Shown here piece by piece: positions 9,095-18,947 of a stretch of DNA of 64,000 nt. How positions within the stretch are numbered: the first letter of the stretch is position 1; every line of letters begins with the position of its first letter. Location of the stretch: the NCBI GenBank assembly GCA_019638355.1, contig JAHBTY010000002.1, forward strand, positions 134,501 to 198,500, read 5' to 3'. The notes under the pieces are model-generated. The model was not told the DNA's origin. It made no database searches and was given only the letters and a program-made list of their open reading frames with translations. This stretch comes from Cyclobacteriaceae bacterium. Its GTDB lineage: Bacteria; Bacteroidota; Bacteroidia; Cytophagales; Cyclobacteriaceae. Position numbers and translations under genes: made by a program.

Positions 9095-9787
9095 ATGAAG
9101 AAATTAACTCTCTTCTTTTTTTTAATGGGCCATATTCTGTTTGCGCAAGTTAGTCCCTCTAAAACGGCTGAAACTTATTTAGCCAATATTTACGACCATC
9201 TTGTGGGTGCAAATTCCAGTATTTATACAGGCGTAAGATTTATAGACAATCGTGCCCAGCAACAAACCGAAGGAAACTACTACTACTATCAGAACGACTG
9301 GACAACCGGAAAATTGAGTATAAATGGTCAGCTTTACGATTCAATCACCATGCGATACAATCTTTTACTTAATCAATTGGTTCTGCTCAATCATTACACG
9401 GGCGAAAGCTTAGTGGCCCAAAAAGAGAGTATTGATTATTTTGAGTTGCACAATACCAAATTTATAGTCCGCGTAAAGCCTGCGCCAGGCTACTATGCTC
9501 AGCTATCAAGCGGTGAAGTGATACCTTACGTTCGGTATTCCTGCAGCGCAAACGAAAAAATTGTGAATGGAAAACTTGTTCAGGAAATGATTGTCCGAAA
9601 AAAGTATTTTTTACAAAAAGAAGATATTTTTTATCCGGTGAAATCACGCAGATCGGCCCTGAAGGTATTTGGTTCCAACGCGAATGAGTTAAAGCGTAAC
9701 CTAAGGCAAGCGCACATTAATTTTTCTTCGCAAAAAGAAGTTGCGCTTGCAGCAATGAGTAGATACTATGACCTTTTACAAAAATGA
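9095..9787 (+). CDS. Secreted protein of unknown function, first gene of a TonB-receptor operon
   Basis: 230 residues with a signal peptide (about 1-18, FFFLMGHILFAQ). The mature part has an N-terminal helix (KTAETYLANIYDHLVGANSSIYTG), then many short aromatic strands (GNYYYYQND, YVRYSCSAN), ending with a basic helix SRRSALKVFGSNANELKRNLRQ. No family motif was recognised. It overlaps the next gene by 4 nt (ATGA), so it is translationally coupled to the TonB receptor and probably acts in the same envelope process. Confidence 0.7.
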   Translation: MKKLTLFFFLMGHILFAQVSPSKTAETYLANIYDHLVGANSSIYTGVRFIDNRAQQQTEGNYYYYQNDWTTGKLSINGQLYDSITMRYNLLLNQLVLLNHYTGESLVAQKESIDYFELHNTKFIVRVKPAPGYYAQLSSGEVIPYVRYSCSANEKIVNGKLVQEMIVRKKYFLQKEDIFYPVKSRRSALKVFGSNANELKRNLRQAHINFSSQKEVALAAMSRYYDLLQK

Positions 9788-12516
9788 GAGGCATTGCATT
9801 TTCTTTACTATTGCTTTCGGTATTACCCAAAACTATAGCGCAAGATCGGCCTATTAGTATTTCAATTACCAACGCTACCCTTCTTGATTTTGTTAACGCA
9901 CTTGAGGCCCAATCCGATTATCGGTTTTTTTTTAATACGGAAGAAACCGATAGCATTCGTATTACAGTTACGGCCGACAGAAAAACCATCATACAAATTC
10001 TTGAACTTGCATTTAAGAACAGTTCGCTACAATATTCTATTGATGCCCACCACTACGTTTATATTAAAAGTAAAAACCCGATACTAACAGATTTACCACC
10101 CGATTTTTTTTCGAAAACATCCATAGCCGAATCGGAACAACAAGACTATAATCGGTTCAACGAAGCCGAGGCAATTAAAACAGAAATGCCTACCATTATC
10201 GGTTCGCGCAATGCGAATAACCGCAAAGAAGCCACGCTGGCAGGCTTCATAAAAAATTTAAAATCGGGCGAGTCACTTATTGGCGCTACCATCCAGGTTG
10301 AAAATTCAACCCTGGGTGTTGTTACCGATGGCAGTGGTTATTATACACTTACTATCCCCAAAGGGCCACATGTACTAAAAGTGCGCAGCCTGGGTATGAA
10401 ACCATTGAATATAAAGATTATTATTCATGCCGATGGCCGATTGAATATGGACATGGAAGAAGATGTTTTGCCCTTGAAAGAAGTAGTAGTTGAATCCAGC
10501 CGCGATGAATTGGTGCAGAGTTTACAAATGGGATTGGCACGATTTGATATCAAGACTATGCGCCAGTTGCCTGTAGCGCTTGGCGAAGTGGACGTGCTAA
10601 AAACCGTACTCACTTTGCCGGGGGTACAATCGGTGGGTGAAGGTACTGTGGGCTTTAATGTTCGGGGTGGTGCAACCGATCAAAATCTGATCTTATACAA
10701 TGAGACGCCCATCTTCAACCCATCGCACCTATTTGGATTTTTCTCTGCCTTTAATGCCGATGCGGTTAAAAATGTAGAATTATATAAAAGTGGTGTACCG
10801 GCCGAATTCGGTGGCCGGATTTCTTCTGTGTTGGACGTAACAACACGCGAAGGAAATAAGAGAAAATGGAGCGGCACTGGTGGTATAAGTCCTATTACCG
10901 GCAGGTTATCTATAGAAGGTCCATTCGTTAAAGACAAATTTTCGATTTTGATAGGTGGGCGTTCTACCTATTCCGACTGGTTGCTGAATCAAATTCCAAA
11001 TGCAACCCTCAAGCGAAGTAAAGCATCTTTTTACGACCTCAACGTAAATCTGCATTATGATATTGATCCTAAAAACAGTGTAGCCATTTCAGGTTATTCC
11101 AGTACGGATGCATTTAAATTACAAAGTGATACCACCTACCGATATAGCAATCAGGCATTATCCATTAAGTGGAAACACATCTTTACCAATAAGTTTTTTG
11201 GTAGCATCAGCACCAATTACAGTTCATATACCTACCAAATTGCCAGTGAGGCTAATCCTGTTAACGCATTTCATCTTTCGTACAAGTTAGGTCAACTTAC
11301 ATCCAAAACCGATTTTAATTATTTTTTGAATACCCAACAGTCATTTACGGTTGGTGCAGGTATAACCAACTACCGCCTCTCACCAGGTACCTATATACCA
11401 GTAGGAGAAGCTTCGTTAGTAACACCCGATGTACTTCAGAAAGAACAAGGAATTGAAACCTTTGCTTATGCAGGTACACAACTTGAGCTTACTCCAAAAT
11501 TATCGGCATACGCAGGTTTGCGATATTCGCAATTTGTAAACAGAGGACCTAGGCAGGTTAATATCTATGCTCCTGGTGTGCGCGATGTTTCCAATATTAT
11601 TGATACAATTTCATTCGCGAAAGGAAAAAAAATAGCCACATCCGGTGGACCGGAACTTCGCGCATCTTTGCGATATAGTTATAATACCGCCTCATCTATA
11701 AAGGCAAGTTACAATCGCCATCGGCAGTATATCCAAATGTTATCAAATACTACTGCAATTGCTCCAACCGATATTTGGAAGTTAAGTGATCATTACATAC
11801 AACCGCTTATTGGCGATCAGGTAAGTATGGGATATTATCATCAATCGCGCAAACGTGCCCTTGAAGTTTCTGTAGAAGCATATTATAAGTGGATGAAAAA
11901 TTTTCTGGACTACAAAGGTGGGGCTGAGTTAATTCAAAATCATCACATTGAAACTGATGTTTTAAATGCATTTGGAAAGGCATATGGAATTGAATTAATG
12001 CTGAAGCGAACAGCAGGCAAGGTTAATGGTTGGGTTAGCTACACCTACTCCCGATCGTTAATTCAAACACAGGGAGCTACGGAAGTGGAGACAATAAATA
12101 ATGGCCGGTATTATCCCAGCAATTATGACAAACCACACGCTTTAAATTTTATTGGCAACTACCGGTTTAACCGCAGGCTTAACATGTCGTTAAATGTAGT
12201 TTACGCCACCGGCCGACCCATTACACTTCCAATTGCCAAATACAGTACTGATGGAACAGAGCGGTTAATCTATTCTGATCGTAACCAATATCGCATTCCG
12301 GATTATTTCAGAACCGATTTTTCGCTAAATGTTGAAGGCAACCATAAAACTAAAAAAATTCTTCACGGCTTCTGGAGCCTGAGCGTGTATAATTTAACCG
12401 GCAGACGCAACGCGTATTCAGTTTATTTTACATCCGAAGGTGGAATTATTAAAGGCTACAAGCTCTCCATTTTCGGCAATCCAATACCTACCCTTACCTA
12501 TAATTTTAGATTTTAA
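9784..12516 (+). CDS. TonB-dependent receptor with STN and carboxypeptidase-like N-terminal domains
   Basis: 910 residues; an outer-membrane, TonB/ExbBD-energised importer. A signal peptide (about 1-19) is followed by an STN domain (about 22-100, ITNATLLDFVNALEAQSDYRFFF) of the kind that contacts an anti-sigma factor. Next come a carboxypeptidase-regulatory-like beta domain (about 150-230, ATIQVENSTLGVVTDGSGYYTL), a plug (about 255-370, TVGFNVRGGATDQNLILYNETPIF and GVPAEFGGRISSVLDV) and a beta-barrel to the terminal F-R-F. No FecI/FecR genes are seen nearby. The substrate is unknown. The stop A of TAA is also the A of the next ATG. Confidence 0.9.
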   Translation: MRGIAFSLLLLSVLPKTIAQDRPISISITNATLLDFVNALEAQSDYRFFFNTEETDSIRITVTADRKTIIQILELAFKNSSLQYSIDAHHYVYIKSKNPILTDLPPDFFSKTSIAESEQQDYNRFNEAEAIKTEMPTIIGSRNANNRKEATLAGFIKNLKSGESLIGATIQVENSTLGVVTDGSGYYTLTIPKGPHVLKVRSLGMKPLNIKIIIHADGRLNMDMEEDVLPLKEVVVESSRDELVQSLQMGLARFDIKTMRQLPVALGEVDVLKTVLTLPGVQSVGEGTVGFNVRGGATDQNLILYNETPIFNPSHLFGFFSAFNADAVKNVELYKSGVPAEFGGRISSVLDVTTREGNKRKWSGTGGISPITGRLSIEGPFVKDKFSILIGGRSTYSDWLLNQIPNATLKRSKASFYDLNVNLHYDIDPKNSVAISGYSSTDAFKLQSDTTYRYSNQALSIKWKHIFTNKFFGSISTNYSSYTYQIASEANPVNAFHLSYKLGQLTSKTDFNYFLNTQQSFTVGAGITNYRLSPGTYIPVGEASLVTPDVLQKEQGIETFAYAGTQLELTPKLSAYAGLRYSQFVNRGPRQVNIYAPGVRDVSNIIDTISFAKGKKIATSGGPELRASLRYSYNTASSIKASYNRHRQYIQMLSNTTAIAPTDIWKLSDHYIQPLIGDQVSMGYYHQSRKRALEVSVEAYYKWMKNFLDYKGGAELIQNHHIETDVLNAFGKAYGIELMLKRTAGKVNGWVSYTYSRSLIQTQGATEVETINNGRYYPSNYDKPHALNFIGNYRFNRRLNMSLNVVYATGRPITLPIAKYSTDGTERLIYSDRNQYRIPDYFRTDFSLNVEGNHKTKKILHGFWSLSVYNLTGRRNAYSVYFTSEGGIIKGYKLSIFGNPIPTLTYNFRF

Positions 12517-13640
12517 TGAAACGTTTATTCATTTTCATTTTAATTTTAATAGCGTGGGGGTGCGTAGATCCCTACAACCCACCAGAAATAAGGAAAGCCG
12601 CTCCGGTTTTAATTATTGATGGGTTTATAAATAGCAGTGGCAACAGTAAACTTACCTTAAGCTGGTCGCAAAACATTGGCGATGTTAATCAACCACATTT
12701 TGAAACATCGGCAACGGTTTGGATTGAAGATAAAACCGGAACCAAGCATTACTTATCCAGCGATAACCACGGTAGCTACAGCTTAAATTCGCAATTATTA
12801 CCTGCAACCCATTATCGGTTGCACATTACAACATCAAACGGTAAGCAATACCAATCCGATTTTGAACCAATAATGCAAACACCGCTTATTGACAGTGTTA
12901 ACTGGAAATTAACCAACACTGGCGGTGTTGCATTTCATGTTTCCACGCACGATGATTTTTCTTCGGTAGGATATTACAAGTGGACGTTTGAAGAGACCTG
13001 GGAGTACCGATCGGCATTTATTTCTTCCATACAACTGGATGCCTCAAACCAGGTGGTTCCTCGCACCGAATACATTAACCAATGCTGGCGCACCTTAACG
13101 AATACAGATATCCTGGTTGAGTCCACCACCCGGCTTCAAAAAAATCAGGTATCGCAATTTCAACTTACCACCTTTTTGCAAAACTCGGAACGAGCCCGCC
13201 ACCGATATAGTTTGCTGGCTAAACAACAAGCTATTACACAAGCCGCCTATAACTATTGGAAGCAGGTTAAACAATCCACGGAAGATCTGGGTACATTGTT
13301 TGGACCTTTGCCCCATCAGGTTAGTGGAAATATAAAATGTACTTCACACCCAAACGAAATTGCAATCGGATATTTTTCCATTAGTACGGTTTCAACTCAG
13401 CGGGCATTTGTTTCGTTTCTTCAATTACCTACACCACCGCAATACATCACTCAGTACAGTGGTTGCGAAGCGCGTGAAATTACACCTACCATGGTAAGTT
13501 CATTTAGCGGACCCTATCTGCTAATTGAACCCATTTACATTGGCTTTGGGCCCATGCTGGCCGGCTACAAATACGGCTCTTACTTCTGCGTGGATTGCCG
13601 ATATGCAGGAGGAACTACTACTAAACCCGATTTCTGGTGA
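12516..13640 (+). CDS. DUF4249 lipoprotein
   Basis: 374 residues. A lipoprotein signal with a lipobox cysteine at C16 (IAWGC) begins CVDPYNPPEIRKAAPVLIIDGFI, the typical DUF4249 opening. An immunoglobulin-like first half is followed by a region rich in aromatic residues. DUF4249 lipoproteins are commonly encoded beside TonB-dependent receptors in Bacteroidota, as here, and are thought to sit at the outer membrane. Their function is not established. It overlaps both neighbours (1 nt upstream, 4 nt downstream). Confidence 0.85.
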   Translation: MKRLFIFILILIAWGCVDPYNPPEIRKAAPVLIIDGFINSSGNSKLTLSWSQNIGDVNQPHFETSATVWIEDKTGTKHYLSSDNHGSYSLNSQLLPATHYRLHITTSNGKQYQSDFEPIMQTPLIDSVNWKLTNTGGVAFHVSTHDDFSSVGYYKWTFEETWEYRSAFISSIQLDASNQVVPRTEYINQCWRTLTNTDILVESTTRLQKNQVSQFQLTTFLQNSERARHRYSLLAKQQAITQAAYNYWKQVKQSTEDLGTLFGPLPHQVSGNIKCTSHPNEIAIGYFSISTVSTQRAFVSFLQLPTPPQYITQYSGCEAREITPTMVSSFSGPYLLIEPIYIGFGPMLAGYKYGSYFCVDCRYAGGTTTKPDFW

Positions 13641-15940
13641 TACGATTTTTACTTGTGTATTTCATAACCTATACTGCGGCCTTTTCGCAGCAACATTCAG
13701 CCGCAGTAGCATTAACTAACTATTCGTCTCAAAACCCACAAGAAAAAATTTTTATCCACTTCGACAAAAATTTTTGGGTAGCCGGTGAAACAAGTTGGTT
13801 TAAGATTTACCTGGTGCATGGGCAAAGCCATGAGCCTATAAATTCAAGTCGGGTAGCCTACATAGAGTTAGTAGGCAACGAAAATCAAATTAAACTTCAA
13901 ACCAAAGTTGAATTAACCAACGGCTTTGGAAATGGTTACATCAACATACCACCCTCCACTGCTTCAGGAAATTATTATATACGTGCTTATACCCGCTGGA
14001 TGCAAAACTACAGTGCTGAATTTTATTACCACCAACCTGTTACCATTGTAAATACTTTCAGGCGTTTGTTTGATGCTTCACAAAATAGTCCGGGTATAGA
14101 TGTTCAGTTTTTTCCGGAAGGTGGCCACTGGATTGACGGTATTAAACATAAAGTTGCCTTTCGTGCTATTAATCAAAATGGAAATGGTATTGACTTTAGT
14201 GGTGCAGTAGTAAATTCTATTGGCGACACATTACAATACATTAAGCCCCAAAAATTTGGTATCGGATTTTTTGAAATGATTCCATCAGCCACTGAAGACT
14301 ATACAGTTGCAATCAAGTATGAGAATAAAGAAACACTCACAAAGCTTCCGCTCGTAAAAACCACTGGCTTTGCCATGCATGTAACGGACTCTCTGGGCTC
14401 ATTCAATGTCGAAATCAAAACAAAAGGCGTTTACGATCAACCGCTGTACGTAATTGCTCATACCCGACATCATGTAAAAATTGCTGCAACCAGTAACCTC
14501 AGTAACGGACTTGCTGAATTTAAACTTGCCAAATCTAAACTGGATGCCGGCATTAGTCACATTACTGTATTCGATGCAGCTGGCCAGCCAGTATGCGAAA
14601 GGTTGATCTTTAGTAAACCCACAAGCACAACCGTTCAAGTCACAACCGATAGGTATCAGACCAGCACACGAAAAAAAATCTCACTAAATCTTCAATCTCC
14701 AAATACCTATATCACCAATCTTTCAGTATCGGTAACGCGCCAGGATTCTCTTAGTCAGTTTTCGCAACCTGATATTGTAAGTTATCTTCTATTAACAAGT
14801 GATTTGAAAGGCACTATTGAATCTCCACACTATTACCAAAGCGCATCGGCAAGTGCCATTAATAATTTAATGCTCACGCATGGATGGACCCGATTTAATT
14901 GGCAGAATATTACTACATCAAAACCTGTGCAACATATACCCGAATACCGATCGCACCTTATTGAAGCTAATGTAGTGGATAAACAAACAAATGCACCTAT
15001 ACCGGGTGTTGTTGCTTATGTGAGTGCTCCGGGTAAAAAAATCGACCTGGGCGGTGGTATCACCAACAAAAACGGATCGTTACTGGTAGAAGCTAACTAT
15101 TTAAAAGGGCCTCACAAACTCATTCTTCAATCGCCTTATGCGCAAGCTAAAGTTGAAATAAAATCGCCCTTCTCATCCGATTTTATTAAACTCAATTTAC
15201 CTGCCATTAACTTATCAGAAAAAAATACAACGGCCTTAATTGACAAAAGTATTTCCATGCAGCTTAACGATGCTTTTGGAAAAAATTCCGCTGTGGCTTT
15301 AATGTCAGATAGTTCTGCCTTTTATGGTACCGCACCTGAAACATACAAGCTGGATGATTATACGCGTTTCCCGGTAATGGAAGAAGTAATGCGCGAGTAT
15401 GTGAAAAGTGTGTGGGTAAGAAAACGAGGCGATCAGTTTATCTTTAAAATTATTGATCGCGATAAGGGAAATCTTTTAGAAAATGAATCGCTTGTATTGT
15501 TGGACGGAGTACCGGTGATGAATCTGAATGATATCATGAATTTTGATCCACTTAAAATAAAGCAACTTGACATTATTCCGGGCCGGTATTTTGTTGGCTC
15601 ACTTGCATTTGATGGCATTGTGAGCTATCGCACCTACAAAGGCGATCTAGGAGGCTTTAAGTTTAATCCGGAAACAGTTATGATCGATTACGAAGGATTA
15701 CAGCAGTACAAAGAATTTTATTCACCCCGTTACGAAACTGTTCAGGAAATCAATAGTCGCATTCCCGATGGAAGACATCTGTTGTACTGGAATCCTGAAG
15801 TGCAAATCAACGGAACCGAAACCAAACAACTGGAATTTTACACTTCCGACCAACCCGGAACTTACAAAGTAGTTGTACAAGGCATTGCAGCCAATGGTAC
15901 ACCTCTTTACGGAGAAACTGCATTTACTGTGGTTCGTTAA
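13637..15940 (+). CDS. MG2-like/carboxypeptidase-regulatory-like secreted protein with a plug-like C-terminal region
   Basis: 767 residues starting at a GTG inside the previous stop region. A signal peptide (about 1-18) is followed by an alpha-2-macroglobulin MG2-type domain: EKIFIHFDKNFWVAGETSWFKIYL and later GNYYIRAYTRWMQN. The middle contains several beta domains, including PIPGVVAYVSAPG. Near residues 610-680 the block LVLLDGVPVMNLNDIMNFD then IKQLDIIPGRYFVGSLAFDGIVSY resembles a TonB-receptor plug without a barrel. It completes the TonB receptor/DUF4249/MG2 cassette. Role unknown; periplasmic or surface scaffold is an inference. Confidence 0.75.
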   Translation: MIRFLLVYFITYTAAFSQQHSAAVALTNYSSQNPQEKIFIHFDKNFWVAGETSWFKIYLVHGQSHEPINSSRVAYIELVGNENQIKLQTKVELTNGFGNGYINIPPSTASGNYYIRAYTRWMQNYSAEFYYHQPVTIVNTFRRLFDASQNSPGIDVQFFPEGGHWIDGIKHKVAFRAINQNGNGIDFSGAVVNSIGDTLQYIKPQKFGIGFFEMIPSATEDYTVAIKYENKETLTKLPLVKTTGFAMHVTDSLGSFNVEIKTKGVYDQPLYVIAHTRHHVKIAATSNLSNGLAEFKLAKSKLDAGISHITVFDAAGQPVCERLIFSKPTSTTVQVTTDRYQTSTRKKISLNLQSPNTYITNLSVSVTRQDSLSQFSQPDIVSYLLLTSDLKGTIESPHYYQSASASAINNLMLTHGWTRFNWQNITTSKPVQHIPEYRSHLIEANVVDKQTNAPIPGVVAYVSAPGKKIDLGGGITNKNGSLLVEANYLKGPHKLILQSPYAQAKVEIKSPFSSDFIKLNLPAINLSEKNTTALIDKSISMQLNDAFGKNSAVALMSDSSAFYGTAPETYKLDDYTRFPVMEEVMREYVKSVWVRKRGDQFIFKIIDRDKGNLLENESLVLLDGVPVMNLNDIMNFDPLKIKQLDIIPGRYFVGSLAFDGIVSYRTYKGDLGGFKFNPETVMIDYEGLQQYKEFYSPRYETVQEINSRIPDGRHLLYWNPEVQINGTETKQLEFYTSDQPGTYKVVVQGIAANGTPLYGETAFTVVR

Positions 15941-16021
15941 TCAATCGGTTGAATTAAAAATAAGAAGCCTGGCATCTCAACACTCCCACATTATTGGTTA
16001 CATTGTGAGCCTGATATTTTT

Positions 16022-17155
16022 ATGACACCGCCCCGCATTGCTGTTAAGCTCTTGTTCTTTATAAATGGTTTTGTGCATGCAAACCTGGCTGCTCGCTTTC
16101 CTAAAGTTCAAGAGTTATTTAAGGTAGATAATGGAACGTTTGGTTTTGTATTACTGGCAACTTCATTGGGGGCATTGGTAGCCATGCCCTTTACTGGTTG
16201 GCTAATTGTTCGCAATGGTAGCCGCAGCATAACCATTACTTCAGTTTTTTTATACTGCGTTTTTGTTCCATTGGTTCCACTTACATTGGCTTTGCCGGGC
16301 ATTAGTGGTTTGTTACTTGTGTTTTTTGTAATGGGTATAACCGCAGGTATGCTTGATGTTTCCATGAACGCGCAGGCAGTGATGGTAGAACAACAATATC
16401 GAAAGCCGATTATGACTTCCTTTCATGCACTCTTTAGTGTAGGTATGGCGGTAGGTGCAGGCTGTGGTGCCGTCTTTGTTACGTTAGAATCAAGCTTATT
16501 CTTACACCTGAGTATTATTACGGTGCTTGGTTTAATAGGTGCTGGGTGGTCGCGTTACCATCTTATTCATGATAAACCACAGGAAAAAAAATCAGAAGGC
16601 CCTGCTTTTCGGTTACCCAATGCAGCAATGGTTAGCATTGGTGTAATTGCATTCTGTTGCATGTTGGGCGAAGGTGCCATGGCCGATTGGAGCACCAATT
16701 ATATGCTTAACATCACCTTGGCCAGCGAAAAGTTTGCGCCCATCGGGTTAGCTACTTTTGCACTGGCCATGACAACCGGAAGATTTTTTGGTGATGCTGC
16801 ACGAATAAAATGGGGAGATAAAACCTTAATGATTTATTGTGGTATAATCTCAACTATTGGTATAGCTATTACACTTGCGTTTCCTACTCCGTATGTGGCT
16901 ATCTTCGGATTTTTCCTTACCGGAATCGGATTATCATCTATCGTTCCAATTGCATACAGCATTGCCGGTAATGCAAAAAACTTACCGCCCGGTGTTGGTT
17001 TAGCCATGGTAACAACCGTTGGCTATTCAGGCTTTTTGTTCGGGCCACCTTTAATTGGTATGCTGGCTGATTGGTACACACTACGGATTGCGCTAGGACT
17101 TGTAGGAATATTATTTGTGATCATGACTTTGCTGAGTGCCCGCTACAAATCGTAA
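16022..17155 (+). CDS. MFS transporter (YbjJ/fucose-permease-like)
   Basis: 377 residues, mostly hydrophobic, with about 12 predicted transmembrane helices. The opening FFINGFVHANLAARFPKVQELFKVDNGTFG and the later GITAGMLDVSMNAQAVMVEQ and SFHALFSVGM blocks are characteristic of the YbjJ-type major facilitator subgroup. The substrate is unknown. A TTG at about 15993 lies 18 nt before TATTTTTA, which directly precedes the ATG; this resembles a promoter but would imply an almost leaderless mRNA. The next gene begins 9 nt after the stop. Confidence 0.85.
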   Translation: MTPPRIAVKLLFFINGFVHANLAARFPKVQELFKVDNGTFGFVLLATSLGALVAMPFTGWLIVRNGSRSITITSVFLYCVFVPLVPLTLALPGISGLLLVFFVMGITAGMLDVSMNAQAVMVEQQYRKPIMTSFHALFSVGMAVGAGCGAVFVTLESSLFLHLSIITVLGLIGAGWSRYHLIHDKPQEKKSEGPAFRLPNAAMVSIGVIAFCCMLGEGAMADWSTNYMLNITLASEKFAPIGLATFALAMTTGRFFGDAARIKWGDKTLMIYCGIISTIGIAITLAFPTPYVAIFGFFLTGIGLSSIVPIAYSIAGNAKNLPPGVGLAMVTTVGYSGFLFGPPLIGMLADWYTLRIALGLVGILFVIMTLLSARYKS

Positions 17156-17164
17156 CTTAGCTTC

Positions 17165-17449
17165 ATGGATATTAAACAAATTGAACACGGATCGAAAGGT
17201 GCATTTCTAATTGAAATAGATGGCGAACGGCTGGGAGAAATGACTTATTCCAAAGCTGGTGATACGTTGATTATTATCGATCATACCGAAGTATCGGACA
17301 AATTGCGTGGCCAAAGTGCCGGAAAAAAAATAGTGCTGGCCGCGGTAGAATATGCCCGCAAGCATAATATAAAAATCATTCCGCTTTGTCCTTTTGCTAA
17401 AGCAACATTTGATCGTATGCCCGAAATACACGATGTACTCAGCAAGTAA
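17165..17449 (+). CDS. GNAT-like N-acetyltransferase (YjdJ/Gtn1-like small family)
   Basis: 94 residues, matching the small single-domain acetyltransferase family. The strand block GAFLIEIDGERLGEMTYSKAGDTLIIIDHTEV precedes the acetyl-CoA loop LRGQSAGKKIVLAAVEYARKHN, followed by IIPLCPFAKATFDRMPE. The substrate is unknown. The stop overlaps the next ATG (TAATG), so it is coupled to the downstream hydrolase. Confidence 0.85.
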   Translation: MDIKQIEHGSKGAFLIEIDGERLGEMTYSKAGDTLIIIDHTEVSDKLRGQSAGKKIVLAAVEYARKHNIKIIPLCPFAKATFDRMPEIHDVLSK

Positions 17450-18402
17450 TGCCGCTCATCCAGTCTGCATACAAAGCTCCGTTCTATCTATTTAATCCGC
17501 ACCTCGAAACAGTTGTGCCAAGTTTGTTCCGCAAGGTAACTGGCGCGTATCAGCGCGAACGGCTTGAGCTAACGGATGGCGATTTTCTAGATCTTGATTG
17601 GATGCAACAACAACGTGATAAGTTGGTTATCATTTCGCATGGATTGGAGGGAAATAGCGAACGTCATTATACAAAAGGTATGGCGACCCATTTCTTTGCA
17701 AATGGTTGGGATGCACTTGCGTGGAACTGTCGCGGCTGCAGTGGCGAGATGAATCGGTTGCCGCGCTTTTACCATCATGGTGCTACAGAAGATCTGGCAG
17801 CAGTAGTTGATCATGCTATCGAAAAGAATTACAAACATATTGTGTTAGTTGGTTTTAGTATGGGCGGCAGCATGACACTCAAATATCTTGGTGAACGAAT
17901 CCCCTCTGAAGTAATAAAATCTGCCATTACCTTTTCGGTGCCTTGCGATCTGGGTTCAAGCGCTACCGAATTGGATAAACCCAAAAACAAATTTTATCTG
18001 ACTCGCTTCTTAAAAAAGTTAGAGAAAAAAATTCAGGCGAAAGCCAAACAGTTTCCGAACCTGCTTTCGGCTAAAAATTTTGAAACCATTACCACCTTTC
18101 GGGAATTTGATACCCGGTACACCGCACCGGTACACGGTTTTACGGATGCCACTGACTTTTATACACGCGCCAGTTGCAATCCACATTTAGAAAATATTAA
18201 GTTACCCGTGTTGCTCGTTAACGCCAATAACGATCCGTTTTTACCCGCAGCCTGTTACCCGATTGAACTTGCAAAGCAGCACACCAATCTGTACCTGGAA
18301 ATACCCGGTCGTGGTGGCCATGTTGGGTTTTCGTTAGCCGGAAATAAAACTAATTGGATGGAAGTAAGAGCTTTAGAGTTTGCCTTGCACAATCACCCGT
18401 GA
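17449..18402 (+). CDS. Alpha/beta-fold hydrolase, YheT family
   Basis: 317 residues. The family opening PFYLFNPHLETVVPSLFRK is followed by the oxyanion block IISHGLEGNSERHY and the WNCRGCSGE motif. The nucleophile elbow is GFSMGG (S137), the acid lies in NANNDPFLP and the histidine in GRGGHVGFS. YheT enzymes are cytoplasmic or membrane-associated esterases of unclear physiological substrate. It lies in an MFS-GNAT-YheT run on one strand. Confidence 0.9.
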   Translation: MPLIQSAYKAPFYLFNPHLETVVPSLFRKVTGAYQRERLELTDGDFLDLDWMQQQRDKLVIISHGLEGNSERHYTKGMATHFFANGWDALAWNCRGCSGEMNRLPRFYHHGATEDLAAVVDHAIEKNYKHIVLVGFSMGGSMTLKYLGERIPSEVIKSAITFSVPCDLGSSATELDKPKNKFYLTRFLKKLEKKIQAKAKQFPNLLSAKNFETITTFREFDTRYTAPVHGFTDATDFYTRASCNPHLENIKLPVLLVNANNDPFLPAACYPIELAKQHTNLYLEIPGRGGHVGFSLAGNKTNWMEVRALEFALHNHP

Positions 18403-18459
18403 AAAGTTGTTTGGCATTGGTGCCCAAACTCTCTATCTTGATTCTAAAATTAAATCTCT

Positions 18460-18888
18460 ATGAAAGCGATTATACTTATTGCTCTTGTTACTTTTTCGAC
18501 TGCGCTGTTTGCACAGCAAGCCAATGGTGTGGTGGACATGAACACCCATAAAATTGTAATGCAGTTTACCGATAGCGATTCATTATCGCAGGCCTCCATT
18601 GTTGGGCAGGTAAAAAATATTCGTACAGCTTGGCCTAATGCCCAAATTGAAGTGGTGTGTCATGGGCCAGGTTTGGATTTGTTAATTTCCAAAACGTCCA
18701 AGGCATCGGCACAAGTAACCGAATGGAGTAGCAAAGGTGTTGTTTTTGCCGCCTGTGGCAATACCATGAAACGCAAAAATCTGAAAGCCGAAGATTTATT
18801 AAAAGTTTCTACCGTTGTGCCCTCGGCTATGATTGAACTTACCTTAAAGCAGGAAGATGGTTGGGCTTATGTAAAGGGTGGGCATTAA
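18460..18888 (+). CDS. Secreted DsrE/DsrF-like protein
   Basis: 142 residues with a signal peptide (about 1-18). The DsrE-like fold is visible: HKIVMQFTDSDSLSQASIVGQVKNI, IEVVCHGPGLDLL and GVVFAACGNTM. C99 occupies the position of the sulfur-relay cysteine in DsrE, and C67 is a second cysteine. Family members carry persulfides, but secreted forms are of unknown role. It is preceded by 57 nt of intergenic DNA and followed by 59 nt. Confidence 0.82.
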   Translation: MKAIILIALVTFSTALFAQQANGVVDMNTHKIVMQFTDSDSLSQASIVGQVKNIRTAWPNAQIEVVCHGPGLDLLISKTSKASAQVTEWSSKGVVFAACGNTMKRKNLKAEDLLKVSTVVPSAMIELTLKQEDGWAYVKGGH

Positions 18889-18947
18889 CTCAATAATAAA
18901 TTCTATTTTATAATTTCATCTCCTGAATCATCCCAAAGAACCAAAAC

